A stretch of 64,000 nucleotides of DNA, taken from positions 62,001-126,000 of the forward strand of contig CANPVE010000003.1 of the NCBI GenBank assembly GCA_947581635.1. The letters are read 5' to 3'. The notes under the pieces were generated by a model. The model searched no databases, was not told where the DNA came from, and saw only the letters and a list, made by a program, of their open reading frames with translations. The translations under genes were made by a program, and so were the position numbers. The stretch comes from an uncultured Clostridia bacterium. GTDB taxonomy: Bacteria; Bacillota; Clostridia; Oscillospirales; Acutalibacteraceae. Below are positions 43,435-51,340 of this stretch, piece by piece (the stretch's first letter is position 1; the number at the start of each line of letters is the position of its first letter).

Positions 43435-44703
43435 TTAAATTTTGTCATTTTCGTTGAACGGATCGCCGCACTCGGGACAGAACTTCGGCGGATTATAGGG
43501 ATCGGCGGGCTGCCACCCGCACTTGTCGCAGCGATAGAGCGGCGCTCCCACGGGCTTTGGTTTGCCGCAGTTCATACAGAATTTGCCCTGATTGTCCGTG
43601 CCGCAGTAACATCGCCATGCGCCCGCGCTCTGCTGTTGATACTGCGGCCGAACGGGGGCCGCCTGTGGCTGATACTGAGGCGGGGCGGACTGCTGCTGCG
43701 TGCCCATGCGGAACAGCTCCTGAGCGTTGGCGCCTGCGGCGTTCTGAGCCATGCCCATGCCCATGAAGCCCGTCATGGCGCCGGCAGTATTCCTCGCCGC
43801 CGCTGTCATCGCGTCAGACTGAGAGCCTATCAGAGTTGCAGCGGCCATTGTGGGGTCGCGGTTGATGGCATTGCGCTGGGCGATCTTAATGAGTTCCAAA
43901 TCTTCTTCGGGGAGATTAATGGAATTAAACGCCACCGAAACCACCTGTATGCCGCGAAGGTCGCACCATTTCTGCGAGAGAATTCTGTTCATCGCATCGC
44001 AGAGCACATCGACGTGGGCGGGAATTTCGTTAGGACGCACCTGCATCGCGGAAATCTGCGCAAAGCCGGGCTGAAGCGCGCTGATAAATTCCGCCTTGAG
44101 CTGACCGTCGATCTCCGAGCGCTCATAGGATTGCGCGACGTTGCCGCACACATTGGTGTAGAACAGAAGAGGATTTGTTATCTTGTAGGAATAAACTCCG
44201 TTGCAGCGAATGGAAACATCTATGTCGAGATTTATGTTTCTGTCTACCACGCGGAACGGCACGGGATTTGATGTGCCGAACTTGTTGTCGATGATCTCTT
44301 TGATATTGAAATAATACACGCGTTGATCCTTCCCGGGATCGCCGCCGTAGGCGAACCGCTTGCCTATCTGCTTAAAAGTTTCAATGACACTCTGTCCAAG
44401 GCTTCCCGCAAATATGCTCGGCTCTGTGGAGCTGTTGTATGTAAATTCACCCGGGACGGCACAAAGCTCAGCTACCTTGCCATTCTCGACGATTATCATG
44501 CACTGGCCGTCCGCAACGGCTATGCCCGAGCCGTTGGAGATGATGTTGTCATTGCCGCGCGAGTTTGACGAACGGGAAGTTATCTGCTTCTTTCCCTTGA
44601 CAACGAGGGTGTTTTTGTCTATCGCCTCACAGTAGAAGAATTCTTTCCACTGATCAGCCATAACGCCACCGGCTGCTCCTGCAATTGATTTAATAAGACC
44701 CAT
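43435..44703 (-). CDS. SPFH-domain protein with C-terminal zinc ribbons (YdjI-like)
   Basis: 422 residues. The SPFH region (about 40-290) contains ADGQCMIIVENGKVAELCAVPGE typed strands, NLDIDVSIRCNGVYSYKI and GIQVVSVAFNSINLPEED. A Met/Ala/Gln-rich linker leads to two ribbons, RCYCGTDNQGKFCMNCGKP and YRCDKCGWQP with CPECGDPF. There is no membrane helix. It heads the three-gene operon. Proteins of this virion-core/SPFH type organise membrane microdomains. Confidence 0.85.
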   Translation of the reverse strand: MGLIKSIAGAAGGVMADQWKEFFYCEAIDKNTLVVKGKKQITSRSSNSRGNDNIISNGSGIAVADGQCMIIVENGKVAELCAVPGEFTYNSSTEPSIFAGSLGQSVIETFKQIGKRFAYGGDPGKDQRVYYFNIKEIIDNKFGTSNPVPFRVVDRNINLDIDVSIRCNGVYSYKITNPLLFYTNVCGNVAQSYERSEIDGQLKAEFISALQPGFAQISAMQVRPNEIPAHVDVLCDAMNRILSQKWCDLRGIQVVSVAFNSINLPEEDLELIKIAQRNAINRDPTMAAATLIGSQSDAMTAAARNTAGAMTGFMGMGMAQNAAGANAQELFRMGTQQQSAPPQYQPQAAPVRPQYQQQSAGAWRCYCGTDNQGKFCMNCGKPKPVGAPLYRCDKCGWQPADPYNPPKFCPECGDPFNENDKI

Positions 44704-44820
44704 AGTAAAGTGAAACCCCTTTCAAAATATTTTTAATTAAGTCTTGAAGAACAGGCAGATCAACCGGATCAATGCCTGCTCATGCATAAAATTAATACGG
44801 CTCCAGTTCTCTGATAATAA

Positions 44821-45147
44821 TTATTTCTTCTTTCGGAGAAAAATGTCGTTATCAGTTATGGAATAAGGATTTTTGTTCGGGTTGCTTTCGCTTGGCCCGT
44901 TGCTGCAGCGATTCGCCCATGCAATCACTATTGTCAGCACAAGGACATAACCCAGCCATATTCCCAGCGCAAACCAGAAGAGCCACAACGGCAGCCCAAA
45001 CAGGTAATGGACGGCAAGAAAAACCCACGCAGGGATTGACCAACCGAATTTCATTAGCAGATTCCACAAAAACACGATCAAAAAGCCGCGAACGGCTCCG
45101 ATTCTTCGGTTATTTTTGTAATTTTCGTAAAACCCATTGCTTGGCAA
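44821..45147 (-). CDS. Small two-helix membrane protein, unknown
   Basis: 108 residues. A basic N-terminus (NYKNNRRIGAVRGF) is followed by hydrophobic segments (about 18-60 and 62-78) and a polar tail (SNPNKNPYSITDNDIF). I know no family for it. The start is TTG 45147, eight bases after GAGGGGGTG; an ATG far upstream at 45240 has no ribosome site. It is 117 bases upstream of the SPFH gene on the same strand and could belong to that unit. Confidence 0.5.
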   Translation of the reverse strand: MPSNGFYENYKNNRRIGAVRGFLIVFLWNLLMKFGWSIPAWVFLAVHYLFGLPLWLFWFALGIWLGYVLVLTIVIAWANRCSNGPSESNPNKNPYSITDNDIFLRKKK

Positions 45148-45388
45148 AGTATTCACACCCCCTCGAGAAAGATAACTTTTGGGACATTCTAACAAAATAT
45201 TCCTTGTGCGGATAAAAATATTATACCATATGAAGCCCAATGGCGCAACAGCTTTTTATTGAATTACACGAAAATCAATTTTGGAAAATTCAACCCGGAC
45301 GGGACCGCCTGTCGAAGGCGTGGAAACTCAAAGTTGAGTGGACAGATATAAGCCTCTTTTTGCAAACCACATAAACACCGGCAAAACA

Positions 45389-45429
45389 AAAACGCCCGAC
45401 AGACGGTATCATAATCTGCCGGGCGTTTT
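45389..45429 (-). terminator. Terminator overlapping the end of the VanZ-like gene
   Basis: AAAACGCCCG (45389-45398) pairs with CGGGCGTTTT (45420-45429), with inner CAGA/TCTG pairs and T after it on the minus strand. The VanZ-like stop codon (45409-45411) lies inside the loop. Confidence 0.88.
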
Positions 45430-46014
45430 GTCTGCCGTATTCTCTCTGTAATAAGAGAATATTCGTTTTTTAATGTCGTTAATGTATACCATAAGCTGAG
45501 GAATTTTTTCAAATATCATGTAAGAACGCGTTCCAAGGGCTATCCCTATCGTATTGTTGATTATATCGTCAGTTTCGCACCATCCCATTTTAAACAAACC
45601 TTGAAGCAATTCCACGCATATCGAAACGCACAATCCGAAAATAATAGTCGTCTTTATCTTGTTTTTATCGTTTTTCGGCATGGCATAAGGCATAAAGATC
45701 CCCAGCGGCACGAAAAGGAACATATTCATTATGCATTGTCTCAGCAGTTCTGCGCTGAACCTATCCTGACTCAAGCTGCTGAACGGTTGTAAAAATACGT
45801 GCGAGCAGCTTCCAACATTCCTGTCAAGCATCGTCGCATACAGAATTATTATAAACGCCGATGCCGTAAAAAATTTGTTGATACATCTTAACAACCGACT
45901 ATTTTCCCTGACAAAATGCATGAGTACGGCCCATCCAATTACTATTGCTATTGAAAAATTAGCCACTCTGTCCAGCGGCTGATTATAAATATATAAATAA
46001 ATGTGAGATAACAT
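45409..46014 (-). CDS. VanZ-family membrane protein
   Basis: 201 residues, five helices. The VanZ core is visible in CIMNMFLFVPLGIFMPYAM, SICVELLQGLF and ETDDIINNTIGIALG. VanZ of enterococci lowers teicoplanin susceptibility; most chromosomal members have unknown roles. ATG 46014 has GAGG upstream; the ATG at 46053 lacks a site. Its last six codons form half of its own terminator. No van genes are nearby. Confidence 0.88.
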   Translation of the reverse strand: MLSHIYLYIYNQPLDRVANFSIAIVIGWAVLMHFVRENSRLLRCINKFFTASAFIIILYATMLDRNVGSCSHVFLQPFSSLSQDRFSAELLRQCIMNMFLFVPLGIFMPYAMPKNDKNKIKTTIIFGLCVSICVELLQGLFKMGWCETDDIINNTIGIALGTRSYMIFEKIPQLMVYINDIKKRIFSYYRENTADKTPGRL

Positions 46015-46325
46015 AAAACAAACCTCATTTTCCTGATAAGCGGTCAATTGCATTGTATTGATATATGTATCATTATATTATTCACAGATAATTTTGTCAA
46101 TATTCACCAGCAAACATTCATTGGAAATTTAAACTTTATTAATACTACGGCAACCAAAGTAAATAATCGCACAAATTGGACGCCATGGTCTGCGCATAGC
46201 ATCTGAAATAATCCGATTTTTTCCCGCCGTACAAATATGTGAAGGTATTAATAAATAAGAGACACCGTTCATAAAGTTACTCTTTACTTACAAAACGGTG
46301 TCAAATCAATTTTAGTTACAATATT
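46015..46325. other. Gap between VanZ-like gene and tagD
   Basis: 311 AT-rich bases. GACACCGTT (46261-46269) pairs with AACGGTGTC (46294-46302) just after the tagD stop; on the minus strand only a broken T-rich stretch follows, so it is a weak terminator for tagD. Nothing else recognised. Confidence 0.5.
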
Positions 46326-46721
46326 TTACTTTGAATGCAAGTCATTTTTTATTTGGGTAGTGCTTATTTCGGGCGTTCTGGGCAGATAAACCACTTCGCA
46401 GCCCTCGTCCCGCAGAAAATCGAATTTGCCCTCCCAATCGTCGCCTATCACGAATGTGTCTATGTGATATTCATGAACGTCGCTCCTCTTCTGCTCCCAG
46501 CTCTCCTCGGGAATAACAAGGTCTACATACCGGATCGCCTCAAGCAGTGACTTGCGCTGCTCATATGTAAAATAGCACTTCTTGTGCTTCTGGTTCCAGT
46601 TAAATTCATCTGTGGAAATACACACCACCAGATAGTCGCCCAAAGCCTTCGCCCTTTTGAGCAGATTTATGTGACCGTAGTGCAGCAGGTCAAACGTCCC
46701 ATAGGTTATAACGCGCTTCAT
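46326..46721 (-). CDS. tagD: Glycerol-3-phosphate cytidylyltransferase TagD-like
   Basis: Makes CDP-glycerol from CTP and glycerol 3-phosphate for teichoic acid or other surface glycerol-phosphate polymers. 131 residues, normal. Signatures are YGTFDLLHYGHINLLKRA (HxGH) and RTPEISTTQIK. GAGGTGA precedes the ATG. No other teichoic acid gene is beside it, so the polymer it feeds is unknown. Confidence 0.93.
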   Translation of the reverse strand: MKRVITYGTFDLLHYGHINLLKRAKALGDYLVVCISTDEFNWNQKHKKCYFTYEQRKSLLEAIRYVDLVIPEESWEQKRSDVHEYHIDTFVIGDDWEGKFDFLRDEGCEVVYLPRTPEISTTQIKNDLHSK

Positions 46722-46977
46722 CTTTTTAACTTCACCTCAGTATTGATATTGCCGTAAAATACTTTTATTGCCACAGATACGGCGAAATTACAAGGCCATT
46801 TTAACATAAAATTCCACTTAAGTCAATAAGTTTTAAAATTATGAGCATGGCAACAGAATTTATTTTTTGCGGCTCAAAGAAATCGGGAAAGTTTTGTTAA
46901 AAAGATTATTTGCTCTGTATTCGCCTAAATTCGCCTTTAACCTTGCCGAGTTTTGCCCGCCCGGCCTACTGCTTCGC

Positions 46978-47050
46978 TTGTGAGGCTCTGCCTCGCTCTC
47001 CGCCATTGGCGCTGTCCTTGGGCTCCAATATAGCTCCACTCGCTTGACTT
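46978..47050. repeat. Dispersed repeat, copy C
   Basis: Begins TTGTGAGGCTCTGCC and runs through CCGCCATTGGCGCTG and CCTTGGGCTCC to CACTCGCTTGAC. It lies in the 374-base gap between the S24 repressor and tagD, in which I recognise nothing else. Best aligned with copy A. Confidence 0.65.
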
Positions 47051-47095
47051 TAGTTTCCTGAGATTATTAACTCGGTGTTCTAACAAAACAGCAGA

Positions 47096-47788
47096 TTATA
47101 TTTTGCACAACACCTTACCCAGGCATCTTATATCGTCCGAGGAACTATACGGTTTTGGCGGGTACTTTTGATTAAGCGATATCAGTTCGTTGACGCCCAG
47201 CTTTTTTATATAGCTGTCGCCATTAAGCACAAATATTCCTATCTCGCCTATTTCGATCGACGGCTGCTCCTTAACCAGTACCATGTCTCCGTCACTGAAC
47301 TGCGGAAACATCGAATCTCCACTGACCCTGACAACATAGTCTCCCTCCCTGTGCTTGGGCGTGTCGGATATCTCAATCTCCTCGGCAGGCTCATTATCCA
47401 ATGGATTGCCAAAACCCGCCGATACCGGAACAAAATAGCAGGGACGCTTGATCAATTTCGTCACAGAATTACAGCGGTCGTATTCTATTTCCAAAACAGA
47501 ATCCATTATACTTCTGCCGTATCCGTCGAGGGTGCGGTATTTTCTTATATGCTCACGTTCACTATTCGAAAATTCCGGCGGCTGCGACGCTGCCAGTCCA
47601 ACGGCCTCGTCCAGCGAGCAGAGCAAGGAGCGGCATATCGCCTCAATTGTATTAAGCGTGGGATTTGTGTTGATGCCCGCAGTTATCTTGCTGACGGTGC
47701 CTTTTGGAAGCCCCGAACGCCTCACCAGGTCATCAACGCTCATATTCAGTTCTTTCCTTCGGTTATTTACAAACTCATTGAATGACAT
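47096..47788 (-). CDS. CI/LexA-like repressor, HTH plus S24 self-cleaving domain
   Basis: 230 residues. XRE-type helix-turn-helix (MSVDDLVRRSGLPKGTVSKI) joined to a peptidase S24 domain. The cleavage site is Ala124-Gly125 in VPVSAGFG, the nucleophile Ser159 in VSGDSMFPQ, and the general-base Lys195 in SYIKKLG. This is the layout of phage CI and stress repressors that cut themselves on RecA activation. It faces a divergent small-gene operon, with shared AAGGAA-type sites in both promoters. The closing 100 residues are complete, so it should be functional. Confidence 0.92.
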   Translation of the reverse strand: MSFNEFVNNRRKELNMSVDDLVRRSGLPKGTVSKITAGINTNPTLNTIEAICRSLLCSLDEAVGLAASQPPEFSNSEREHIRKYRTLDGYGRSIMDSVLEIEYDRCNSVTKLIKRPCYFVPVSAGFGNPLDNEPAEEIEISDTPKHREGDYVVRVSGDSMFPQFSDGDMVLVKEQPSIEIGEIGIFVLNGDSYIKKLGVNELISLNQKYPPKPYSSSDDIRCLGKVLCKI

Positions 47789-47819
47789 AATTATCCCTCG
47801 TTTTGTATTGTATAAGATT

Positions 47820-47940
47820 ATATTACCATAACCGAGGAATTATGTCAAGCAATAAAAATTCTCTTTAAGGAACTTGTCCCAACAAAAAGCACTTGACAAA
47901 TTCCGATTAAGGAACTAAAATATGGTTAAAGATTCCTTAA
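47820..47940. promoter_or_regulatory. Divergent promoters with repeated repressor-like sites
   Basis: Minus promoter TTGACA (47848-47843), 17 bases, TAATAT (47825-47820) for the repressor. Plus promoter TTGACA (47893-47898), 17 bases, TAAAAT (47916-47921) for the small genes. TTAAGGAA occurs at 47875 and at 47907 inside the plus spacer, its reverse complement TTCCTTAA at 47933, and a looser CCGAGGAAT at 47832 inside the minus spacer. Binding by the S24 repressor is inferred. Confidence 0.75.
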
Positions 47941-48059
47941 AGCGAATTTTTAGAATTACTAAACGACACCGCCCGTACAGGGAAACACATATTCTCTTGC
48001 TTTGCGAACATCATGCGGTGCGCTCAATTCAAGATAAAAAACACAAGGAGGAAACACAC

Positions 48060-48272
48060 ATGAGAAAAATAAAAAAATCCTATGTGTACAAATACGCGTT
48101 GTCGGCAGTCATCGAAAAGCTCTGCAACGAGCACCAAACTTCCGGATTTACGGAGGATGAGGTGTATGAGCTTATCAGCAGTATATGTGAAAAGATAGAC
48201 ATAGAAATGCTGAATGAACGCCGGGAGGCAGGTGAATTCACATTTGACGATAAATCCGCTGAACCCTTATGA
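48060..48272 (+). CDS. Small charged protein of phage-like cassette, unknown
   Basis: 70 residues, MRKIKKSYVYKYALSAVIEKL then a helical acidic stretch (GFTEDEVYELISSICEKIDI). No family recognised. AAGGAGG is eight bases before ATG 48060; the frame upstream to 47922 lies over the operator region and is rejected. First gene after the repressor-controlled promoter. Confidence 0.65.
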   Translation: MRKIKKSYVYKYALSAVIEKLCNEHQTSGFTEDEVYELISSICEKIDIEMLNERREAGEFTFDDKSAEPL

Positions 48273-48384
48273 GCGGTATGAATTAACGGGAATGAGCGAA
48301 ACACAGCTTGCCAAAATGCGGTTGAAAAGGCGACGGAGAAATGCAACCCGGGAACTGACAGATACGGAGAGGAGGCGAGAAAGC

Positions 48385-48519
48385 ATGAAAAAAGACCGTT
48401 GTATTTATTGTGGAATAAAAATATACCGCGACAGGGATATGTGCGAAAACTGTCGCGAAAAACTCAAACTGATAAGAAAAATTCGCGGCATTATCTTTGA
48501 TATAAAGAGACGTGCCTAA
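48385..48519 (+). CDS. Tiny zinc-ribbon protein
   Basis: 44 residues. CIYCGIKIYRDRDMCENC forms a C-x2-C...C-x2-C finger, followed by a basic tail (KLKLIRKIRGIIFDIKRRA). GAGGAGG precedes ATG 48385. The frame is open upstream to ATG 48292 with a very basic segment (KMRLKRRRRNATRELT), so a 75-residue form is possible. Phage operons often carry such ribbons. Confidence 0.6.
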   Translation: MKKDRCIYCGIKIYRDRDMCENCREKLKLIRKIRGIIFDIKRRA

Positions 48520-48532
48520 TTGGGGGATTTGA

Positions 48533-48979
48533 ATGACAAAATACGAATCTGGAAAGATAATTAAGGCTCGGTTGGGAAAATATCTGGCTCTGCGCGGAGA
48601 ATGCGCCGGTATGTGCCGGAGAATTCAGGAAAAGCGCAAAGAGGCGGATTGGCTGAGGCAACTATTGGAAGAAAGTCCCGCCAGATACAACGCGGATGTG
48701 CTTGCACAGGCAGAGAGCGCTGTCACACAAATTGAGGCAATGATAAATCATTACGCTGAATTGGTGAAAAAGCGAGAGTATGAGGAACGTCGCGTTATTG
48801 ATATGCTGGAGAAGATGACTAACGACATCGGCCGCAGAATTTTGTATCTCCATTACATTGAAGGAATGAGTTTTAACGATATTCCCGAGGAGTTGATTAT
48901 ATCCGACAGAAATATGTGGTACAAATACAAGGCTGCAATTGACGAATTGTGCGACCTGGAGACGGATACTGTACAATAA
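48533..48979 (+). CDS. Sigma-region-4-like phage-type regulator (DUF1492/RinA-like)
   Basis: 148 residues. A long helical N-part (about 1-90) precedes a sigma-70 region-4-like helix-turn-helix: RRILYLHYIEGMSFNDIPEELIISDRNMWYKYKAAI. Late-gene activators of phages of Bacillota (RinA, ArpU, DUF1492) have this plan. It is 13 bases after the zinc-ribbon gene and ends the cassette. No structural phage genes follow. Confidence 0.72.
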   Translation: MTKYESGKIIKARLGKYLALRGECAGMCRRIQEKRKEADWLRQLLEESPARYNADVLAQAESAVTQIEAMINHYAELVKKREYEERRVIDMLEKMTNDIGRRILYLHYIEGMSFNDIPEELIISDRNMWYKYKAAIDELCDLETDTVQ

Positions 48980-49105
48980 CCGGAAAAACACATAAAGATT
49001 TTGCGGTATCAGGGCAAAATTTTACAACTCATCAATTGACAAATCGTCGTAAATAAAGCATGATATAAGGTGTATACTTTTCAATGCTGGTAATGGAGTG
49101 TCTTT

Positions 49106-51031
49106 ATGAGGAACTTAAAATATGAATTCAGCCGTGTGGGGCAGGAACTGCTTGACGCATTTCACGGCGGCAGAGCTATGGTGGCCCATAATCATCTCGG
49201 GGCGCATTTTTCGTGCGAGAATGGCATAAACGGGGTGAGGTTCTCGGTTTACGCACCATACGCCGTGAAAATCGCGGTTATAGGAGATTTCAACGGATGG
49301 AATGAAAACACCCATATTCTGCACAAGATAGAGAATCTCGGCGTGTATTCGGTGTTTGTGCCAAATGCCTGTCGAGGGCAGCTTTATAAATACCGCATAT
49401 GGCAGGCGGGCGGCAGCGTGTGCGACAAAGCCGACCCTTACGCCGTTATGGGACAGAGACGTCCATATAATTCCTCGGTGATAATGGACATAGATGAAAG
49501 CGATTTTCATGACGACGAGTGGATGCGCGCGCGTTCGCGTTGCTTTGAAAGACCGCTGAATATATATGAGGTTCACCTGGGTGCATGGTGCCGCAAGCGC
49601 GCGGGCAATACCGAGCAGAGCTGGTACACCTACGACGAGATCGCAGAGCGGCTCGCCAACTACGCTCTGCAAAACGGATTTACCCACATTGAGATTATGC
49701 CCCTCACTGAGCACCCCTTTGACGGCTCGTGGGGCTATCACGTCAGCGGAATGTTCGCGGCAACCTCGCGTTACGGTTCGCCTCAGCAACTTGTCAAGAT
49801 GATTGACATTTGCCACAGAAAAGGCGTAGGCGTGATTCTGGATTTCGTAATGGTGCATTTTGTGCGCGACAGTTTCGGCCTGGGGCGATTCGACGGCACA
49901 CCGCTCTATGAATACCCGATGGATTATATGGCCAACAGCGAATGGGATTCTTACAATTACGATTTTTACAAGGGCGAGGTTCAGAGCTTTCTGCTCTCAT
50001 CGGCCTACTTTTGGCTGAGCACTTATCACTTCGACGGTCTGCGCGTTGACGCGGTAAGCAACATAATATATTGGCAGGGACAGAGCGAACGCGGAGTTAA
50101 TCAGGGTGCGGTTGAATTCATGAGGAGATTCAACGATGAAATTCACGATATCTTCCCCAATGTCATTATGATTGCGGAGGATTCAAGCTCGTATTACAAT
50201 GTCACTTCGCGTTATGCCGACCATTGGCATTTGGGTTTTGACTACAAATGGGATATGGGTTGGATGAATGATACGCTCAAATACTTCTCACTTGACCCCT
50301 TCTTCCGCCGCTACAGTCACGACAAGATTACGTTTTCCATGGATTATTACGACACCGAGAACTATATGCTGCCCTTTTCGCATGACGAGTCATCGCACGG
50401 AAAGAAGTCGATACTCGGCAAGATGTGGGGCGATACAAAGCAAAAATTCGCCCAGTGCCGCGCTCTTTATGTCTATATGTTCACCCACCCCGGCAAAAAG
50501 CTCAATTTCATGGGCAATGAATTCGCGCAGCTCGACGAGTGGAAAATCACCGAGGAAATTCATTGGCATGAGCTTGGCAATGAGTACAATGCAAAATTCT
50601 ACAGTTTCTTTAAGGAAATGAGCCAGATTTACCGCTGGTATCCCTCGCTGTGGGAAATGGACTACAACGGAATAGGCTTCGAGTGGATAGACAGGACAGA
50701 CGATTACAACAATATATTCACCTATATCAGACGCGGAGGAGGACAAGAGATCGTTGTTGTGCTCAATCTTTCGACCAATCCACAATTTAAGTATGTGCTG
50801 GGGTTGAAGCATCGCGGCACTGTTGAAGAATTTATGTGTACAGATGACGTGCAGTATGGCGGCGAGGGTTTGACCCACAACGAAAAGCAACAGATATCGC
50901 CATATCCTCACAATGAATTTCCGTTCAGCGTTACAGTCCAGATCGCGCCGCTGTCGGGACACATATTTCTTCTCAGCGATGAGGAGCAGAATGATGAGAT
51001 CAACGAGGAAAGCACAGAGGATAACGAATAA
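49106..51031 (+). CDS. glgB: 1,4-alpha-glucan branching enzyme
   Basis: GH13 enzyme that adds alpha-1,6 branches to glycogen. 641 residues. N-terminal CBM48 (VYAPYAVKIAVIGDFNGW), then the barrel with VGVILDFVMVHFVRDSFGL, the nucleophile Asp315 in DGLRVDAVSN, the acid/base Glu358 in MIAEDSS, and His426-Asp427 in FSHDESSHGK. The usual DWVPAHFP reads DFVMVHFV and HDEVVHG reads HDESSHG, conservative but unusual changes near the active site. No other glg gene is nearby. TTGACA at 49036 with an imperfect -10 near 49059 may be its promoter. Confidence 0.93.
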   Translation: MRNLKYEFSRVGQELLDAFHGGRAMVAHNHLGAHFSCENGINGVRFSVYAPYAVKIAVIGDFNGWNENTHILHKIENLGVYSVFVPNACRGQLYKYRIWQAGGSVCDKADPYAVMGQRRPYNSSVIMDIDESDFHDDEWMRARSRCFERPLNIYEVHLGAWCRKRAGNTEQSWYTYDEIAERLANYALQNGFTHIEIMPLTEHPFDGSWGYHVSGMFAATSRYGSPQQLVKMIDICHRKGVGVILDFVMVHFVRDSFGLGRFDGTPLYEYPMDYMANSEWDSYNYDFYKGEVQSFLLSSAYFWLSTYHFDGLRVDAVSNIIYWQGQSERGVNQGAVEFMRRFNDEIHDIFPNVIMIAEDSSSYYNVTSRYADHWHLGFDYKWDMGWMNDTLKYFSLDPFFRRYSHDKITFSMDYYDTENYMLPFSHDESSHGKKSILGKMWGDTKQKFAQCRALYVYMFTHPGKKLNFMGNEFAQLDEWKITEEIHWHELGNEYNAKFYSFFKEMSQIYRWYPSLWEMDYNGIGFEWIDRTDDYNNIFTYIRRGGGQEIVVVLNLSTNPQFKYVLGLKHRGTVEEFMCTDDVQYGGEGLTHNEKQQISPYPHNEFPFSVTVQIAPLSGHIFLLSDEEQNDEINEESTEDNE

Positions 51032-51116
51032 TGTTGGACAGCCGCACATTGAAATATAAATCAGCTTAAGACAAACTGCGCACAAATACCGTTCTTTAGA
51101 ATAATTCTAATATCGC

Positions 51117-51156
51117 CGCCCTGATTCATTTGCATTTTGAATCGGGGCGCTTTTTT
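51117..51156 (+). terminator. Terminator after glgB
   Basis: CGCCCTGATTCA (51117-51128) pairs, with one mismatch, with TGAATCGGGGCG (51138-51149), followed by six T. Confidence 0.9.
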
Positions 51157-51220
51157 ATTTTAAGCAATATTAAGCTGTGTTTTAACGACTAATAGAGCGT
51201 TATTTCCTTTGATATTTCAT

Positions 51221-51286
51221 GTCAACCGCAGGTTGACAAATTTCAAGTCTAAAATGGTAGACTTCTTGTGCTGTCATATATATAAT
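51221..51286 (+). promoter_or_regulatory. Promoter with two perfect inverted repeats upstream of the HTH gene
   Basis: GTCAACC-GCA-GGTTGAC (51221-51237) and AAGTCTA-N6-TAGACTT (51245-51264). The second overlaps a -35-like TAGACT (51258-51263), 17 bases before TATAAT (51281-51286). Likely operators for the HTH protein encoded 55 bases on, which would then control itself. Confidence 0.65.
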
Positions 51287-51340
51287 TAGAGCGAGGTTTT
51301 CGGAAGCCGTTTCACAGATCAACAAAGGAGAATTGATATC

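Noticed and set aside
45264..45512. Minus-strand 82-codon frame
   Set aside because: Overlaps the VanZ-like gene and its terminator and has no ribosome site.
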